From CAYLLN01 sp036496265 (lineage in GTDB: Bacteria; Planctomycetota; Planctomycetia; Pirellulales; Pirellulaceae): a stretch of DNA of 64,000 bases. Positions 31,377 through 38,873 of this stretch are shown piece by piece (position 1 is the stretch's first letter; each line of letters starts with the position of its first letter). Position numbers and translations under genes: made by a program. The notes below the pieces were generated by a model, which saw only the letters and a list, made by a program, of their open reading frames with translations, made no database searches and had not been told where the DNA came from. The stretch lies in contig DASXLL010000366.1 of assembly GCA_036496265.1 (NCBI GenBank), positions 6,541-70,540 on the forward strand, read 5' to 3'.

Positions 31377-33044
31377 TTAGTCCGGACTCTCAACGTGGTC
31401 TTCTTCAGCCGCCAGGCGGGCTTTGTCCAAAGCCCGAGCTTCGAGCTGGCGAATTCGCTCTTTCGTCACACCCATTTCGTGGCCGACCTCCTTGAGCGTG
31501 AGCGGTTCGCGGCTATGGTCGAGGCCGAAGCGGCTGACGATGATCTGCCGTTCGCGCTCGTCCAACCGCGACAAAATCCGCTCGATCTGCTGCTCGCGGG
31601 TTCGCTGGGCCGTTTCCTGACCGACTTCGTCGCTGCGCACGTCTTGCTTCGTCGTGAACAACTCGTCCTGGCTCGTGCGGAAACGGTCGCGTCGCTTGAA
31701 CTCATCCGGAATCGTCCGGGCAAAGTTCTTCATGATCGCCCAACTTGCATACGTGCTGAACTTATTGCCGCGCGAGAAGTCGAATTTTTCCACGGCGCGA
31801 ATTAACGACATGTTGCCGTCGCTCACGAGGCCGAAGAAGTCTTCGGAACTGTTGACATGCCGCTTGGCGATCGAAACCACGAGGCGCAGATTGGCCTGCA
31901 CGATCTCGTTCTTGATCTTCACGGCTTCGTCGTACAGCCGTTCAATCTCGTTCATCGCGCTCGTGCGAGCGGCAGCCGGATCAAGCTTCTCACGCAGCTT
32001 GCTGGCCCTGTGCTTCAAAAAGTTGAACTTGCGAAACAGGTGATACTCCTGCTCGCGAGTCAACAGAGGCACTTCGTATAGAGCCGCTAGGTAGGGCGGC
32101 AGGCCGCTCGGTCCACGGACCTTTTTCGTCGGCGTCGCCGGAACCGGCATCGGACCGAGAATGTCTTTCTCGATTCCGGCCTTGTCATAGCTCTCGTGAT
32201 ACATGTAGTCGAGCGGCAGCTCAAGAATGCGGCGGGCCCGCATCTCGTTCAACACGCGGTAAATCGTCGTTCGCGTGCGGCAAAAACGCCGCGCCAGCGA
32301 ATCGACGGACTCGCCGCGCCTCGATTGCTGGTAAACCTTCTTCTTCACGTCGTCCGTGAGAATGCCGGTTTGCTCCGGAAACACTGCCTGGTCCGGATGC
32401 TCCTTATCGAACTGCTTGAGCGTATAGCGAACCGTCTCGATCGAGCGGTTCATGTGCTGCGCGACGCGGCGGGCGACCTCCGACGGGCAGCCGCCGGCGC
32501 GAACCAGTCGTCGAGCGCGCTCGATCATGTCGCGGCGTTCTTCGTCGGTGAGTTGGCTGAAGCGTTCCCCGCGGCGAATCTTCTCCGTGTTCTGCGAGAC
32601 GAACCGCTCCACGCTGCTGCGAAGGAAGCCGACTCGCTTCCGCTTGCCGTCGAACAAGAATCGCCGGCTCACCAAACCTTGCTCGCGCCACCGCGAGATG
32701 GTCTTGGTCGAGACGTTAAACATCTTGCTTAGCTCTTCGACGGTGTGCACCGGCTCGCCGGCGTCTTCTACTTTGACGTTGGCCGAGTCGGACACATCTT
32801 CGACGAACAGGCGCAGATCGTGGGCGACGTCTTTGCCCGGCACCGCAACCCCGGCCGCAGTTTCCGGCCGATATTCGGTGATGCGAAAGCAGAGATACTC
32901 GTACGGATAGTTGCGGCTGGCATCGAGCTCGGCCAGCAGCTTCTCCGCTCGGTTCACGTGCTCGAGCTTCTTGTCGCGCGAGGCAACGCGGACCTGCTGG
33001 TCGCGAAGTTGCTTGATCAGTGGGTTGTGATAGGTGACATTCAT
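31377..33044 (-). CDS. Sigma-70 family factor with three extra N-terminal helix-turn-helix segments
   Basis: A 555-residue sigma factor. Region 1.2-like sequence (LPPYLAALYEVPLLTREQEY) is at 316-335. Region 2 is at about 383-448 (ANLRLVVSIAKRH, GLVSDGNMSLIRAVEKFDFS, GNKFSTYASWAIMKNFAR), and region 4 at about 484-545 with the -35 helix-turn-helix (LTLKEVGHEMGVTKERIRQL). Only about 25 residues separate regions 2 and 4, so region 3 seems absent or very reduced. Before these, residues 99-149 form a MerR/excisionase-like HTH (TVEELSKMFNVSTKTISRWR), 172-213 a second HTH-like unit (SEVARRVAQHMNRSIETVRY) and 244-272 a third (SVDSLARRFCRTRTTIYRVL). It lies upstream of the tRNA-tuf-rpoBC block with its own terminator. 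It may be a main or major alternative sigma; the partner promoters are unknown. Confidence 0.85.
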   Translation of the reverse strand: MNVTYHNPLIKQLRDQQVRVASRDKKLEHVNRAEKLLAELDASRNYPYEYLCFRITEYRPETAAGVAVPGKDVAHDLRLFVEDVSDSANVKVEDAGEPVHTVEELSKMFNVSTKTISRWREQGLVSRRFLFDGKRKRVGFLRSSVERFVSQNTEKIRRGERFSQLTDEERRDMIERARRLVRAGGCPSEVARRVAQHMNRSIETVRYTLKQFDKEHPDQAVFPEQTGILTDDVKKKVYQQSRRGESVDSLARRFCRTRTTIYRVLNEMRARRILELPLDYMYHESYDKAGIEKDILGPMPVPATPTKKVRGPSGLPPYLAALYEVPLLTREQEYHLFRKFNFLKHRASKLREKLDPAAARTSAMNEIERLYDEAVKIKNEIVQANLRLVVSIAKRHVNSSEDFFGLVSDGNMSLIRAVEKFDFSRGNKFSTYASWAIMKNFARTIPDEFKRRDRFRTSQDELFTTKQDVRSDEVGQETAQRTREQQIERILSRLDERERQIIVSRFGLDHSREPLTLKEVGHEMGVTKERIRQLEARALDKARLAAEEDHVESPD

Positions 33045-33643
33045 GTTGGTGCTCTCTCTGTTGGCCTGTCAGGATCGGTGTTCCCTGCGGCTCCCACCGC
33101 CCGTTCCGGACAATTCCAATATTCACCGCCGCATCATGCGGCGATTGACGCGCGTCTGGCCGTCGTTCTCGCGCTCCCTTCCATACGTGTTTCGCCCTAC
33201 TGGGGTTCCTTATTGTTCTGCCAGTTGCGTTATTGCCGTTTCGACACTTGGTTTACCGATCAACTATTGAAAGCATGTTTCATACCGCTGCTCCCGAATC
33301 GCTGACCGCAAAATCGCGCTGCACCGCAACACCGTAGGTGCCCACGCAGAGCGAAAATGTTCACGCGGCCCTCTATATAAGACGGAATACCGGGCGGAAT
33401 GTTTGGTCTTACGCGCCTCCTGCGTTAAATCGTTGAAATCTTTGGGTTTGTGTCAACGGAAACTGAAGGAAATGTCGAGCGGCCCTGTCGGTCGCGGTGC
33501 GTATCTGACGGAAGGTTAATTCTCGTCGGCCGTGCCCGGGCCTTTTTGCGTGGTTGAGGCTGGTTCGTCTGGCCGATTTATGCCTTATGTACGGCCTGTG
33601 ACTGTCTCATTCTGAGACAGCAGCGCCTGCAAAGGGATGCACT
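33045..33643. other. Long divergent intergenic region upstream of the sigma gene
   Basis: About 600 bp without a credible gene. A perfect TTGACA on the minus strand (33456-33451) is a possible -35 box of a sigma-gene promoter, but its -10 partner is poor (ACGATT). TATATA at 33375-33380 could serve either strand. The final 40 bp hold a strong dyad (listed separately). Such a long leader region suggests that the sigma gene is regulated. Confidence 0.4.
33602..33620. promoter_or_regulatory. Perfect 8-bp dyad, likely operator
   Basis: CTGTCTCA-TTC-TGAGACAG is a perfect inverted repeat ending 23 nt before ATG 33644. Symmetry, length and place fit an operator for a dimeric regulator; the regulator is not known. 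Confidence 0.5.
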
Positions 33644-35056
33644 ATGTTGTTCGCTTTTGCAGCAGTTACACAGTCGGTGGTTGGTCGTTTTTGCAGCTTG
33701 ATCGGGCTGATATGGGCGCTAGTTAGCTCGCCATTACTACTGGCGGCTGAGCCGATCGACTTCACCAAGCGGGCGGCTGTGGAATACCGCCAGGCGAAAT
33801 TGCTGGTCGAGGTTGAAGGCAAGCTAAAGCTGAATGGCGATAGCAAAGAGGTGAAGCACGTGCCGCTAAAGGCGACCGGCGAGCTGTATTACTTCGAACG
33901 GCTGCTGCCGGCGGCAAAAAAAGGGGGGCCAACTCGCATTCTTCGAGATTACCAATCGGCTCATGCCAAAATTCGACTGCACGAATCGGACATTTCCAAC
34001 GAGTTGCGGCCTGAGCGGAAACTGGTTGGCATTCAATTGGATGGCGATAAGTCAACTTTTTTTTCGCCCAACGGGCCGCTGACGCGCGAGGAGTTGGAAC
34101 TCGTCAGTGTGCCCGGAGGCGGAATCGTTCCGGATTCGCTTTTGCCGGAACGGGCGGTGAAGATCGGCGACAAGTGGCCGTTAAGTGACGCGACGGTAGC
34201 GCGGCTGCTTGATCTGGATTCAGTCAGCCAGCATGACGTAGCGTGCTCTCTCGATTCGGTGAAAGACAAGGAAAATGTGGCCGTCATTTCGCTGGCGGGC
34301 AAGGTCGCCGGTGCGATCGACGGCGTCAGCAGCGATATCGAGCTAAAGGGCAAACTTAATTACGACCTCAAACAGCGGACAGTCACCTGGCTGACGCTTG
34401 CGTATAAAGAAAATCGCGCGATTGGCCATTCGCAGCCGGGATTTGAGGTGCTGACGACTGTGCGAATGGTTTCCGCGCCGGCGCAGCCGGTGGTGGCGCT
34501 GGGAGACAAGGCGCTGGCCGACGTGCCGCTCGAAGCATCGCCGGGCCAGACGCTGGTTGAAGTCGAATCTGAAGCCGGCGGCTTTCACCTGACGCACGAT
34601 CGCCGTTGGACCGTCATTTTGGAACGGCCCGACGTGACTGTGCTGCGATTCGTCGATCAGGGCGATCTGATTTCGCAGTGCAACATCTCACCGCTGCCGG
34701 CGCTGGCCAAGGGTGAGCAACTTTCGATGGACGGTTTTCAAGAGGAAGTGAAGCGCGTGCTCGGGAAGAATTTTGAGGAGATGGTCGAAGCTACCGAAGA
34801 AGTCAGTGAAAGCGGTCTGCGCATTTTGCGTGTCGTCGTCGCCGGTAAAGCGGGCGAGTTGCCGATTCAGTGGGCGTACTACCACATTTCCGACGAGGCC
34901 GGCCACCGCGCGTCGCTGGTGTTCACGATCGAATCGAATTTGCTCGAACGATTTGCCTCAGTGGATCGCGAGCTGGTCGCCAATTTTGAGTTTATTGAAG
35001 GTAAGCAGCCGACACCGGCTGGCACAGCAACGGAATCACGCGCGTCTGGGAATTAG
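33644..35056 (+). CDS. Secreted protein of unknown function
   Basis: A 470-residue protein not recognised. The N-terminal hydrophobic segment (FCSLIGLIWALVSSPLLLAA, then EPIDF) is a signal peptide. The remainder alternates charged and beta-prone segments and has no cysteine-based or catalytic motif that I can name. The C-terminal portion (ASLVFTIESNLLERFASVDR, then ELVANFEF) resembles the end of planctomycete proteins of about 450-500 residues annotated as hypothetical. A perfect dyad 23 nt upstream suggests transcriptional control. It converges with the YyaL-like gene (8-nt gap). Confidence 0.65.
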   Translation: MLFAFAAVTQSVVGRFCSLIGLIWALVSSPLLLAAEPIDFTKRAAVEYRQAKLLVEVEGKLKLNGDSKEVKHVPLKATGELYYFERLLPAAKKGGPTRILRDYQSAHAKIRLHESDISNELRPERKLVGIQLDGDKSTFFSPNGPLTREELELVSVPGGGIVPDSLLPERAVKIGDKWPLSDATVARLLDLDSVSQHDVACSLDSVKDKENVAVISLAGKVAGAIDGVSSDIELKGKLNYDLKQRTVTWLTLAYKENRAIGHSQPGFEVLTTVRMVSAPAQPVVALGDKALADVPLEASPGQTLVEVESEAGGFHLTHDRRWTVILERPDVTVLRFVDQGDLISQCNISPLPALAKGEQLSMDGFQEEVKRVLGKNFEEMVEATEEVSESGLRILRVVVAGKAGELPIQWAYYHISDEAGHRASLVFTIESNLLERFASVDRELVANFEFIEGKQPTPAGTATESRASGN

Positions 35057-35064
35057 AGCATTGC

Positions 35065-37176
35065 TCACATTTTGCTGAGCGCGTTTTTAACTTGCGCTGC
35101 ACCGACGATTGGCGCCCGGCACGTGAAGTTTTGACAGATGTAGAGCGTCGGTTGGCCATTGATCGCCGTACGATCCGCAAACAGCGGTTCGAGCAATGCT
35201 GATTGCTTAGACGATGGCGGACGCAGCGCAACGACAGCGTTGGGTAGGAACGTATGGTGTATAAGCTGCTGAAGCTCGGTGTTTTCTTCGTAGCTTTTGC
35301 CGCCGATCAAAACAAGCTCTTGGATCGGACCGCGCCACAAATCGAGAGCGATGAGCATCTGGCCGGAAGCCGCGGGCATTTTTTCGAGCGTTGATTTGGC
35401 GAAAGCGAGTGTGCGGCTGGCGGATTCAAGATAGGTGGCGTTTCCGAGCAGCTTGCCGAGGCGAATCAGCGCCGTGGCGGCCATGGCGTTGCCGCTCGGA
35501 ATGCTGGCGTCGTGCAGGTCTTTATTGCGGGCGATGAGTTGCTCGTGATCGTCTGCGGTGTAGAAAAAGCCGCCGCTGGTTTTGTCTTCGAAGTGCTGGA
35601 CCAATAAGTCGGCCAGCCGATTGGCCTCGTCGATCCAGCTTTCCCTGAACGTCGCTTCATAGAGCGTGATCAGGGCATTGATGAGGTACGAATAGTCGTC
35701 GAGATAGGCGTCGAGCTTGGCTTTGCCGTTGCGCCAGGTATGCAGCAGTCGGCCATCCGGACGCGACATTTCGTTGCGGACGAAATTGGCGGCTTTCTCA
35801 GCCGCGGCAAGGTATTGGGGCTGATCGAGGATTACGGCGGCGCGAGCTAACGCGTCAATCATCAGCGCGTTCCAACTCGTGAGAACCTTGTCGTCCTTGC
35901 CGGGACGGATGCGCTGGTCGCGGATTTTCAATAGCTTTTCACGCGAGGCGGTGAGTTCGGTCTTGAGCTCGTCGGCGTTCCAGCCTTTGAGAGCGGCACA
36001 TTGCTCGATCGTCTTTGGCAAATTGAGAATACTCTTGCCATGCTCGAAGTTGGCCGCGTCGCTGACATCATAGACGTAGCAAAAGCGCTCGGCGGCTGCG
36101 TCCCCGAGGGCGTTTTTTATCTCGACTGGCGTCCATACGTAGAATTTTCCTTCTTCCCCTTCGCTATCGGCGTCTTCGGTGCTGTGAAAACCGCCGCCGG
36201 CGTCGGTCATGTAATTGAGGATGTAGTCGCACGTCTCGTGAGCGATGCGGGCAAAGCGTTCTTCGCGGGTGGCGAGATAGGCGTCTAGATACGCACTCGT
36301 GAGCAGCGCGTTGTCGTACAGCATTTTCTCGAAATGCGGGACGAGCCAGCGCTCATCGACGCTGTAGCGAGCAAAGCCGCCGGCGAGGTGGTCGTAGATG
36401 CCGCCGGCTGCCATTTTGTCGAGCGTAAGCGTGGCCATGTCGAGCAGATGCTGTTTCGGCTCGCGCTTGTAGAGCCGCAGCAAGAGTTGGAGGTCCATGC
36501 TGTGCGGAAATTTTGGAGCAGAGCCGAAGCCGCCGTGGCGCGAGTCGAAGGCGCGTTGGAGGGCGCGCGAGGCGTTATCGAGGATTTGAACCGCGTCGGA
36601 AGACGAAATACCCTCACCCCGGCCCTCTTCCAAGGGGAGAGGGGGCGGCGGGGCGGCGTTTTCAGCCTCCGCGTCACCGCCAGCTTGCAAGTAGCTCGTC
36701 AGTTCTTCCGCTTGCCGCAGCAACCCTTCGCGGCGATTCCGCCAGGCGTCGTTCACCGCTACGAGAACTTGCTCAAAGCCGGGCATGCCCATCCGCGGAG
36801 TTGGCGGCCAATACGTGCCGCCATAGAACGGTTTCAAATCGGGAGTGAGAAACATCGACATCGGCCAGCCGCCGCGGCCGGTCATGATCTGCACGGCGTT
36901 CATGTAAATCTGATCGAGATCGGGGCGCTCCTCGCGATCGACCTTGATTGAGATGAAATGCTCATTGAGATACCGCGCGATCGGCTCATTCTCAAAACTC
37001 TCATGCTCCATCACGTGGCACCAGTGACAGGCCGCATAGCCAATGGAGAGGAAGATCGGCCTATCCTCCTTCTTCGCCCGCTCAATCGCGTCAGCACCCC
37101 ACGGATACCAGTCCACCGGGTTGTTTTGGTGCTGGAGGAGGTAGGGGCTGGATTCGGTGGCGAGGTGGTTGGGCAT
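35065..37176 (-). CDS. YyaL/DUF255 family thioredoxin-domain protein
   Basis: A 703-residue cytosolic-looking protein of the conserved YyaL family (human relative SPATA20). Residues 1-165 form a thioredoxin-like DUF255 domain with NPVDWYPWG, AACHWCHVMEHESF (C50-H-W-C53), VDREERPDLDQIYM and GRGGWPMSMFLTPD. The rest is an alpha/alpha toroid like that of N-acylglucosamine epimerases (GGFGSAPKFPHSMD, GGIYDHLAGGFARYSVDERW, then GGFHSTEDADSEGEEGKFYV). The biochemical role is not established. About 25 residues near 175-200 (AAPPPPLPLEEGRGEGISS) are encoded by a GC-rich repeat that was inserted in frame. Confidence 0.92.
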   Translation of the reverse strand: MPNHLATESSPYLLQHQNNPVDWYPWGADAIERAKKEDRPIFLSIGYAACHWCHVMEHESFENEPIARYLNEHFISIKVDREERPDLDQIYMNAVQIMTGRGGWPMSMFLTPDLKPFYGGTYWPPTPRMGMPGFEQVLVAVNDAWRNRREGLLRQAEELTSYLQAGGDAEAENAAPPPPLPLEEGRGEGISSSDAVQILDNASRALQRAFDSRHGGFGSAPKFPHSMDLQLLLRLYKREPKQHLLDMATLTLDKMAAGGIYDHLAGGFARYSVDERWLVPHFEKMLYDNALLTSAYLDAYLATREERFARIAHETCDYILNYMTDAGGGFHSTEDADSEGEEGKFYVWTPVEIKNALGDAAAERFCYVYDVSDAANFEHGKSILNLPKTIEQCAALKGWNADELKTELTASREKLLKIRDQRIRPGKDDKVLTSWNALMIDALARAAVILDQPQYLAAAEKAANFVRNEMSRPDGRLLHTWRNGKAKLDAYLDDYSYLINALITLYEATFRESWIDEANRLADLLVQHFEDKTSGGFFYTADDHEQLIARNKDLHDASIPSGNAMAATALIRLGKLLGNATYLESASRTLAFAKSTLEKMPAASGQMLIALDLWRGPIQELVLIGGKSYEENTELQQLIHHTFLPNAVVALRPPSSKQSALLEPLFADRTAINGQPTLYICQNFTCRAPIVGAAQVKNALSKM
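36609..36644. repeat. CCCTCACCCCGGCCCTC-type repeat inside the yyaL-like gene
   Basis: ACCCTCACCCCGGCCCTCTT precedes CCAAGGGGAGAGGGGG; CCCTC-type and GAGGG-type arms can pair. It codes for PPPPLPLEEGRGEG, which looks like a linker and not a family segment. From memory the same word is a widespread intergenic repeat in many bacteria. Confidence 0.5.
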
Positions 37177-37242
37177 GGGAGGATGTGCGGAATGCGGAGT
37201 ATTTGAAGCGATCCATTGCAGTTAGTGTGCCGTGTTGAGTGG

Positions 37243-37638
37243 CTATGGAACGTGCCTCTTCAAGTCCGCGACTAGATCGAAATGCGGATCAGTCGTGTAC
37301 ACGGCATAGCTTCGACTGCGTGCGACGGCTGCCAGGATTAAATCGCTTTGAGGCAGTGTATGGCCCCGTGTCGTTAGTTGACGGCCCAATTGGGCAGCCG
37401 AGCGCCATTCGTCCCATGAAGGCTCAAGGAAATGAATGCCACGGAGCGTAGAGGCGACCCAGTCTGCCTGATCATCGCGACGGAAGCCGATCAAGACCTC
37501 GGCGAGGATAGGACCAATCAGCGCCGCATGATCGTCATCAAGTAGCAAGTCAACGGCGCGTTTGTCGGCAGAACGAGGACGATTGAAGAATTGCACCCAG
37601 ATGCAGGTGTCAATCAGCACCAGATCGCGCATCGCCAT
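37243..37638 (-). CDS. vapC: PIN-domain ribonuclease toxin VapC
   Basis: A 131-residue PIN domain. The first catalytic acid is in LVLIDTCIWVQFF, the second in ILAEVLIGF, and a third in LPQSDLILAAVARS; YTTDPHFD near the end gives the fourth. VapC toxins cut tRNA or rRNA when freed from VapB. The gene overlaps the 3' end of the antitoxin gene by 29 nt, a translational-coupling arrangement. Unlike the copy at 14.7 kb, it is intact. Confidence 0.88.
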   Translation of the reverse strand: MAMRDLVLIDTCIWVQFFNRPRSADKRAVDLLLDDDHAALIGPILAEVLIGFRRDDQADWVASTLRGIHFLEPSWDEWRSAAQLGRQLTTRGHTLPQSDLILAAVARSRSYAVYTTDPHFDLVADLKRHVP

Positions 37639-37843
37639 CGGACTTCCTCAGTTCAGCCGCTTCCAGAGCTTTCCAATTGTCGTCCATTGTGACCTGGCCT
37701 GAAAGCGACTTGAGCTGAAGGCGGCGGGCGAGACGCAGATACTCGGTCATTGCCGAGCGGACCGCAGCAGTCGGCTCGGCTTCCTTGGTAAAGGCCTTCA
37801 ACTCCGCAATTTCTTGTTCGGAAAGATCGATGATGGTGGGCAT
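37610..37843 (-). CDS. vapB: VapB-type antitoxin
   Basis: A 77-residue protein (MPTIIDLSEQEIAELKAFTK) of the type that precedes VapC. The N-terminal part looks like a short ribbon-helix or HTH DNA-binding segment. The C-terminal part (about 45-77) should wrap the toxin. A perfect TATAAT lies 6 nt before the ATG and no ribosome binding site is visible, so the transcript is probably leaderless. Confidence 0.75.
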   Translation of the reverse strand: MPTIIDLSEQEIAELKAFTKEAEPTAAVRSAMTEYLRLARRLQLKSLSGQVTMDDNWKALEAAELRKSDGDARSGAD

Positions 37844-37849
37844 GATGCG

Positions 37850-37881
37850 ATTATAGCACTCTCCTGTTTCGTTTGTATAAT
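37850..37881. promoter_or_regulatory. Two divergent TATAAT boxes
   Basis: TATAAT on the minus strand (37855-37850) serves vapB with a 6-nt spacer to the ATG. TATAAT on the plus strand (37876-37881) serves the 75-residue gene starting at GTG 37906. Neither has a good -35, and the promoters would share about 20 bp. One regulator binding in between could control both. Confidence 0.55.
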
Positions 37882-37905
37882 CACGTGCAGCGGCGGAGGT
37901 CAAAA

Positions 37906-38133
37906 GTGACCATTGAACAACTACGAACGACACTGGGCACGAAACCGTTTCAGCCGTTCACGGTGCGAATGGCCGATGGGCGGCAATTTGCGATTCCGCA
38001 TCCTGATTTTTTGTCGATGTCGCCTACCGGTCGGACGGCGGTTATTTTTCATTCCGACGGCTCGGCAAGCATTGTGGATTTGTTGCTGATGACGGAGCTA
38101 GAGCTCTCGCCGGGGGCGAAGGCGGGAATGTAA
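37906..38133 (+). CDS. Small conserved protein of unknown function
   Basis: A 75-residue protein starting at GTG 37906, chosen because GGAGGT lies 5 nt upstream, one of the best Shine-Dalgarno sequences in the window. Sequence features are KPFQPFTVRMADGRQFAIPH, HPDFLSMSPTGRTAVIFHSD and IVDLLLMTELEL. From memory such small beta-rich proteins are frequent in planctomycetes and often occur as scattered single genes; their role is unknown. No catalytic residues stand out. The next gene on the strand starts 22 nt after the stop, so the two may form an operon with the nuclease-like gene. Confidence 0.7.
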   Translation: MTIEQLRTTLGTKPFQPFTVRMADGRQFAIPHPDFLSMSPTGRTAVIFHSDGSASIVDLLLMTELELSPGAKAGM

Positions 38134-38155
38134 ATGCCTCGGCCAGTAGGGTTTT

Positions 38156-38728
38156 ATGGATGCATTTGAGCGCGTCGTCGTCAGCCTCTTGGAGCGCGAA
38201 GGCTTTTGGGTTCGTTCATCCATCAAAGTTGAACTAACAAAGGCCGAAAAAGTTCAGATTGGACGGCATTCTTCGCCCCGATGGGAGCTGGATGTCGTCG
38301 CCTACAAACCAAAGACTAATGAGTTATGGGTCGTCGAATGTAAATCTTATCTGGACTCGCGTGGCGTTCAGATCTGCGCATTTAATGGGAAGAACGAGGG
38401 GTTCGCGAAGCGGTTTAAGTTATTTTGCGAACCGCGGACACGCGAAGTTGTCTTTCATCGCCTGGAGCAGCAACTCCTTGAGTGCGGCGCGATCCGCAAG
38501 AATCCGAAAATAAAACTATGTCTTGCAGCCGGACGCATCGCGACTGCTAAGGATCGTGATGCACTTCGGACCCACTTTTCGGAAAGAGGCTGGATTCTAT
38601 GGGATGAGGAATGGATCGCCGAACGCTTGGCCACAGTGGCAAAGGGCGGGTACGAAAACGATGTAACGGCGGTCGTGGCAAAGTTACTTCTACGTGGCAC
38701 ACCAAAAAAGCTCTTTACCCAAGCGTAA
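38156..38728 (+). CDS. PD-(D/E)XK nuclease-like protein
   Basis: A 190-residue protein with a likely restriction-endonuclease-like core: D46 in WELDVVAYKP, then E61-C-K63 in LWVVECKSYLDSRG, fits the D-(E)xK signature with the normal spacing. An upstream glutamate in the first helix (ALL-helix MDAFERVVVSLLEREGFWV) may complete the site. The C-terminal half (IATAKDRDALRTHFSERGWI) may be a specificity or dimer part. Related genes act in restriction, repair or phage defence. It lies between a small unknown gene and uvrA, but uvrA starts 145 nt later and may be separate. The fold is inferred from the motif only. Confidence 0.6.
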   Translation: MDAFERVVVSLLEREGFWVRSSIKVELTKAEKVQIGRHSSPRWELDVVAYKPKTNELWVVECKSYLDSRGVQICAFNGKNEGFAKRFKLFCEPRTREVVFHRLEQQLLECGAIRKNPKIKLCLAAGRIATAKDRDALRTHFSERGWILWDEEWIAERLATVAKGGYENDVTAVVAKLLLRGTPKKLFTQA

Positions 38729-38873
38729 GTCTAGAATCCGCCGTCCTCCCCTCGCCCGAAACGCCCCAAACGCGGTAAAATATGGGGTTCCCTCACGGAA
38801 GACCTCTAGCCGATGCTCACGCTGCGTGGGCGCGGCGGCTAAGCACCGGTGCTCGGGCCGGTAACACGGAAAA

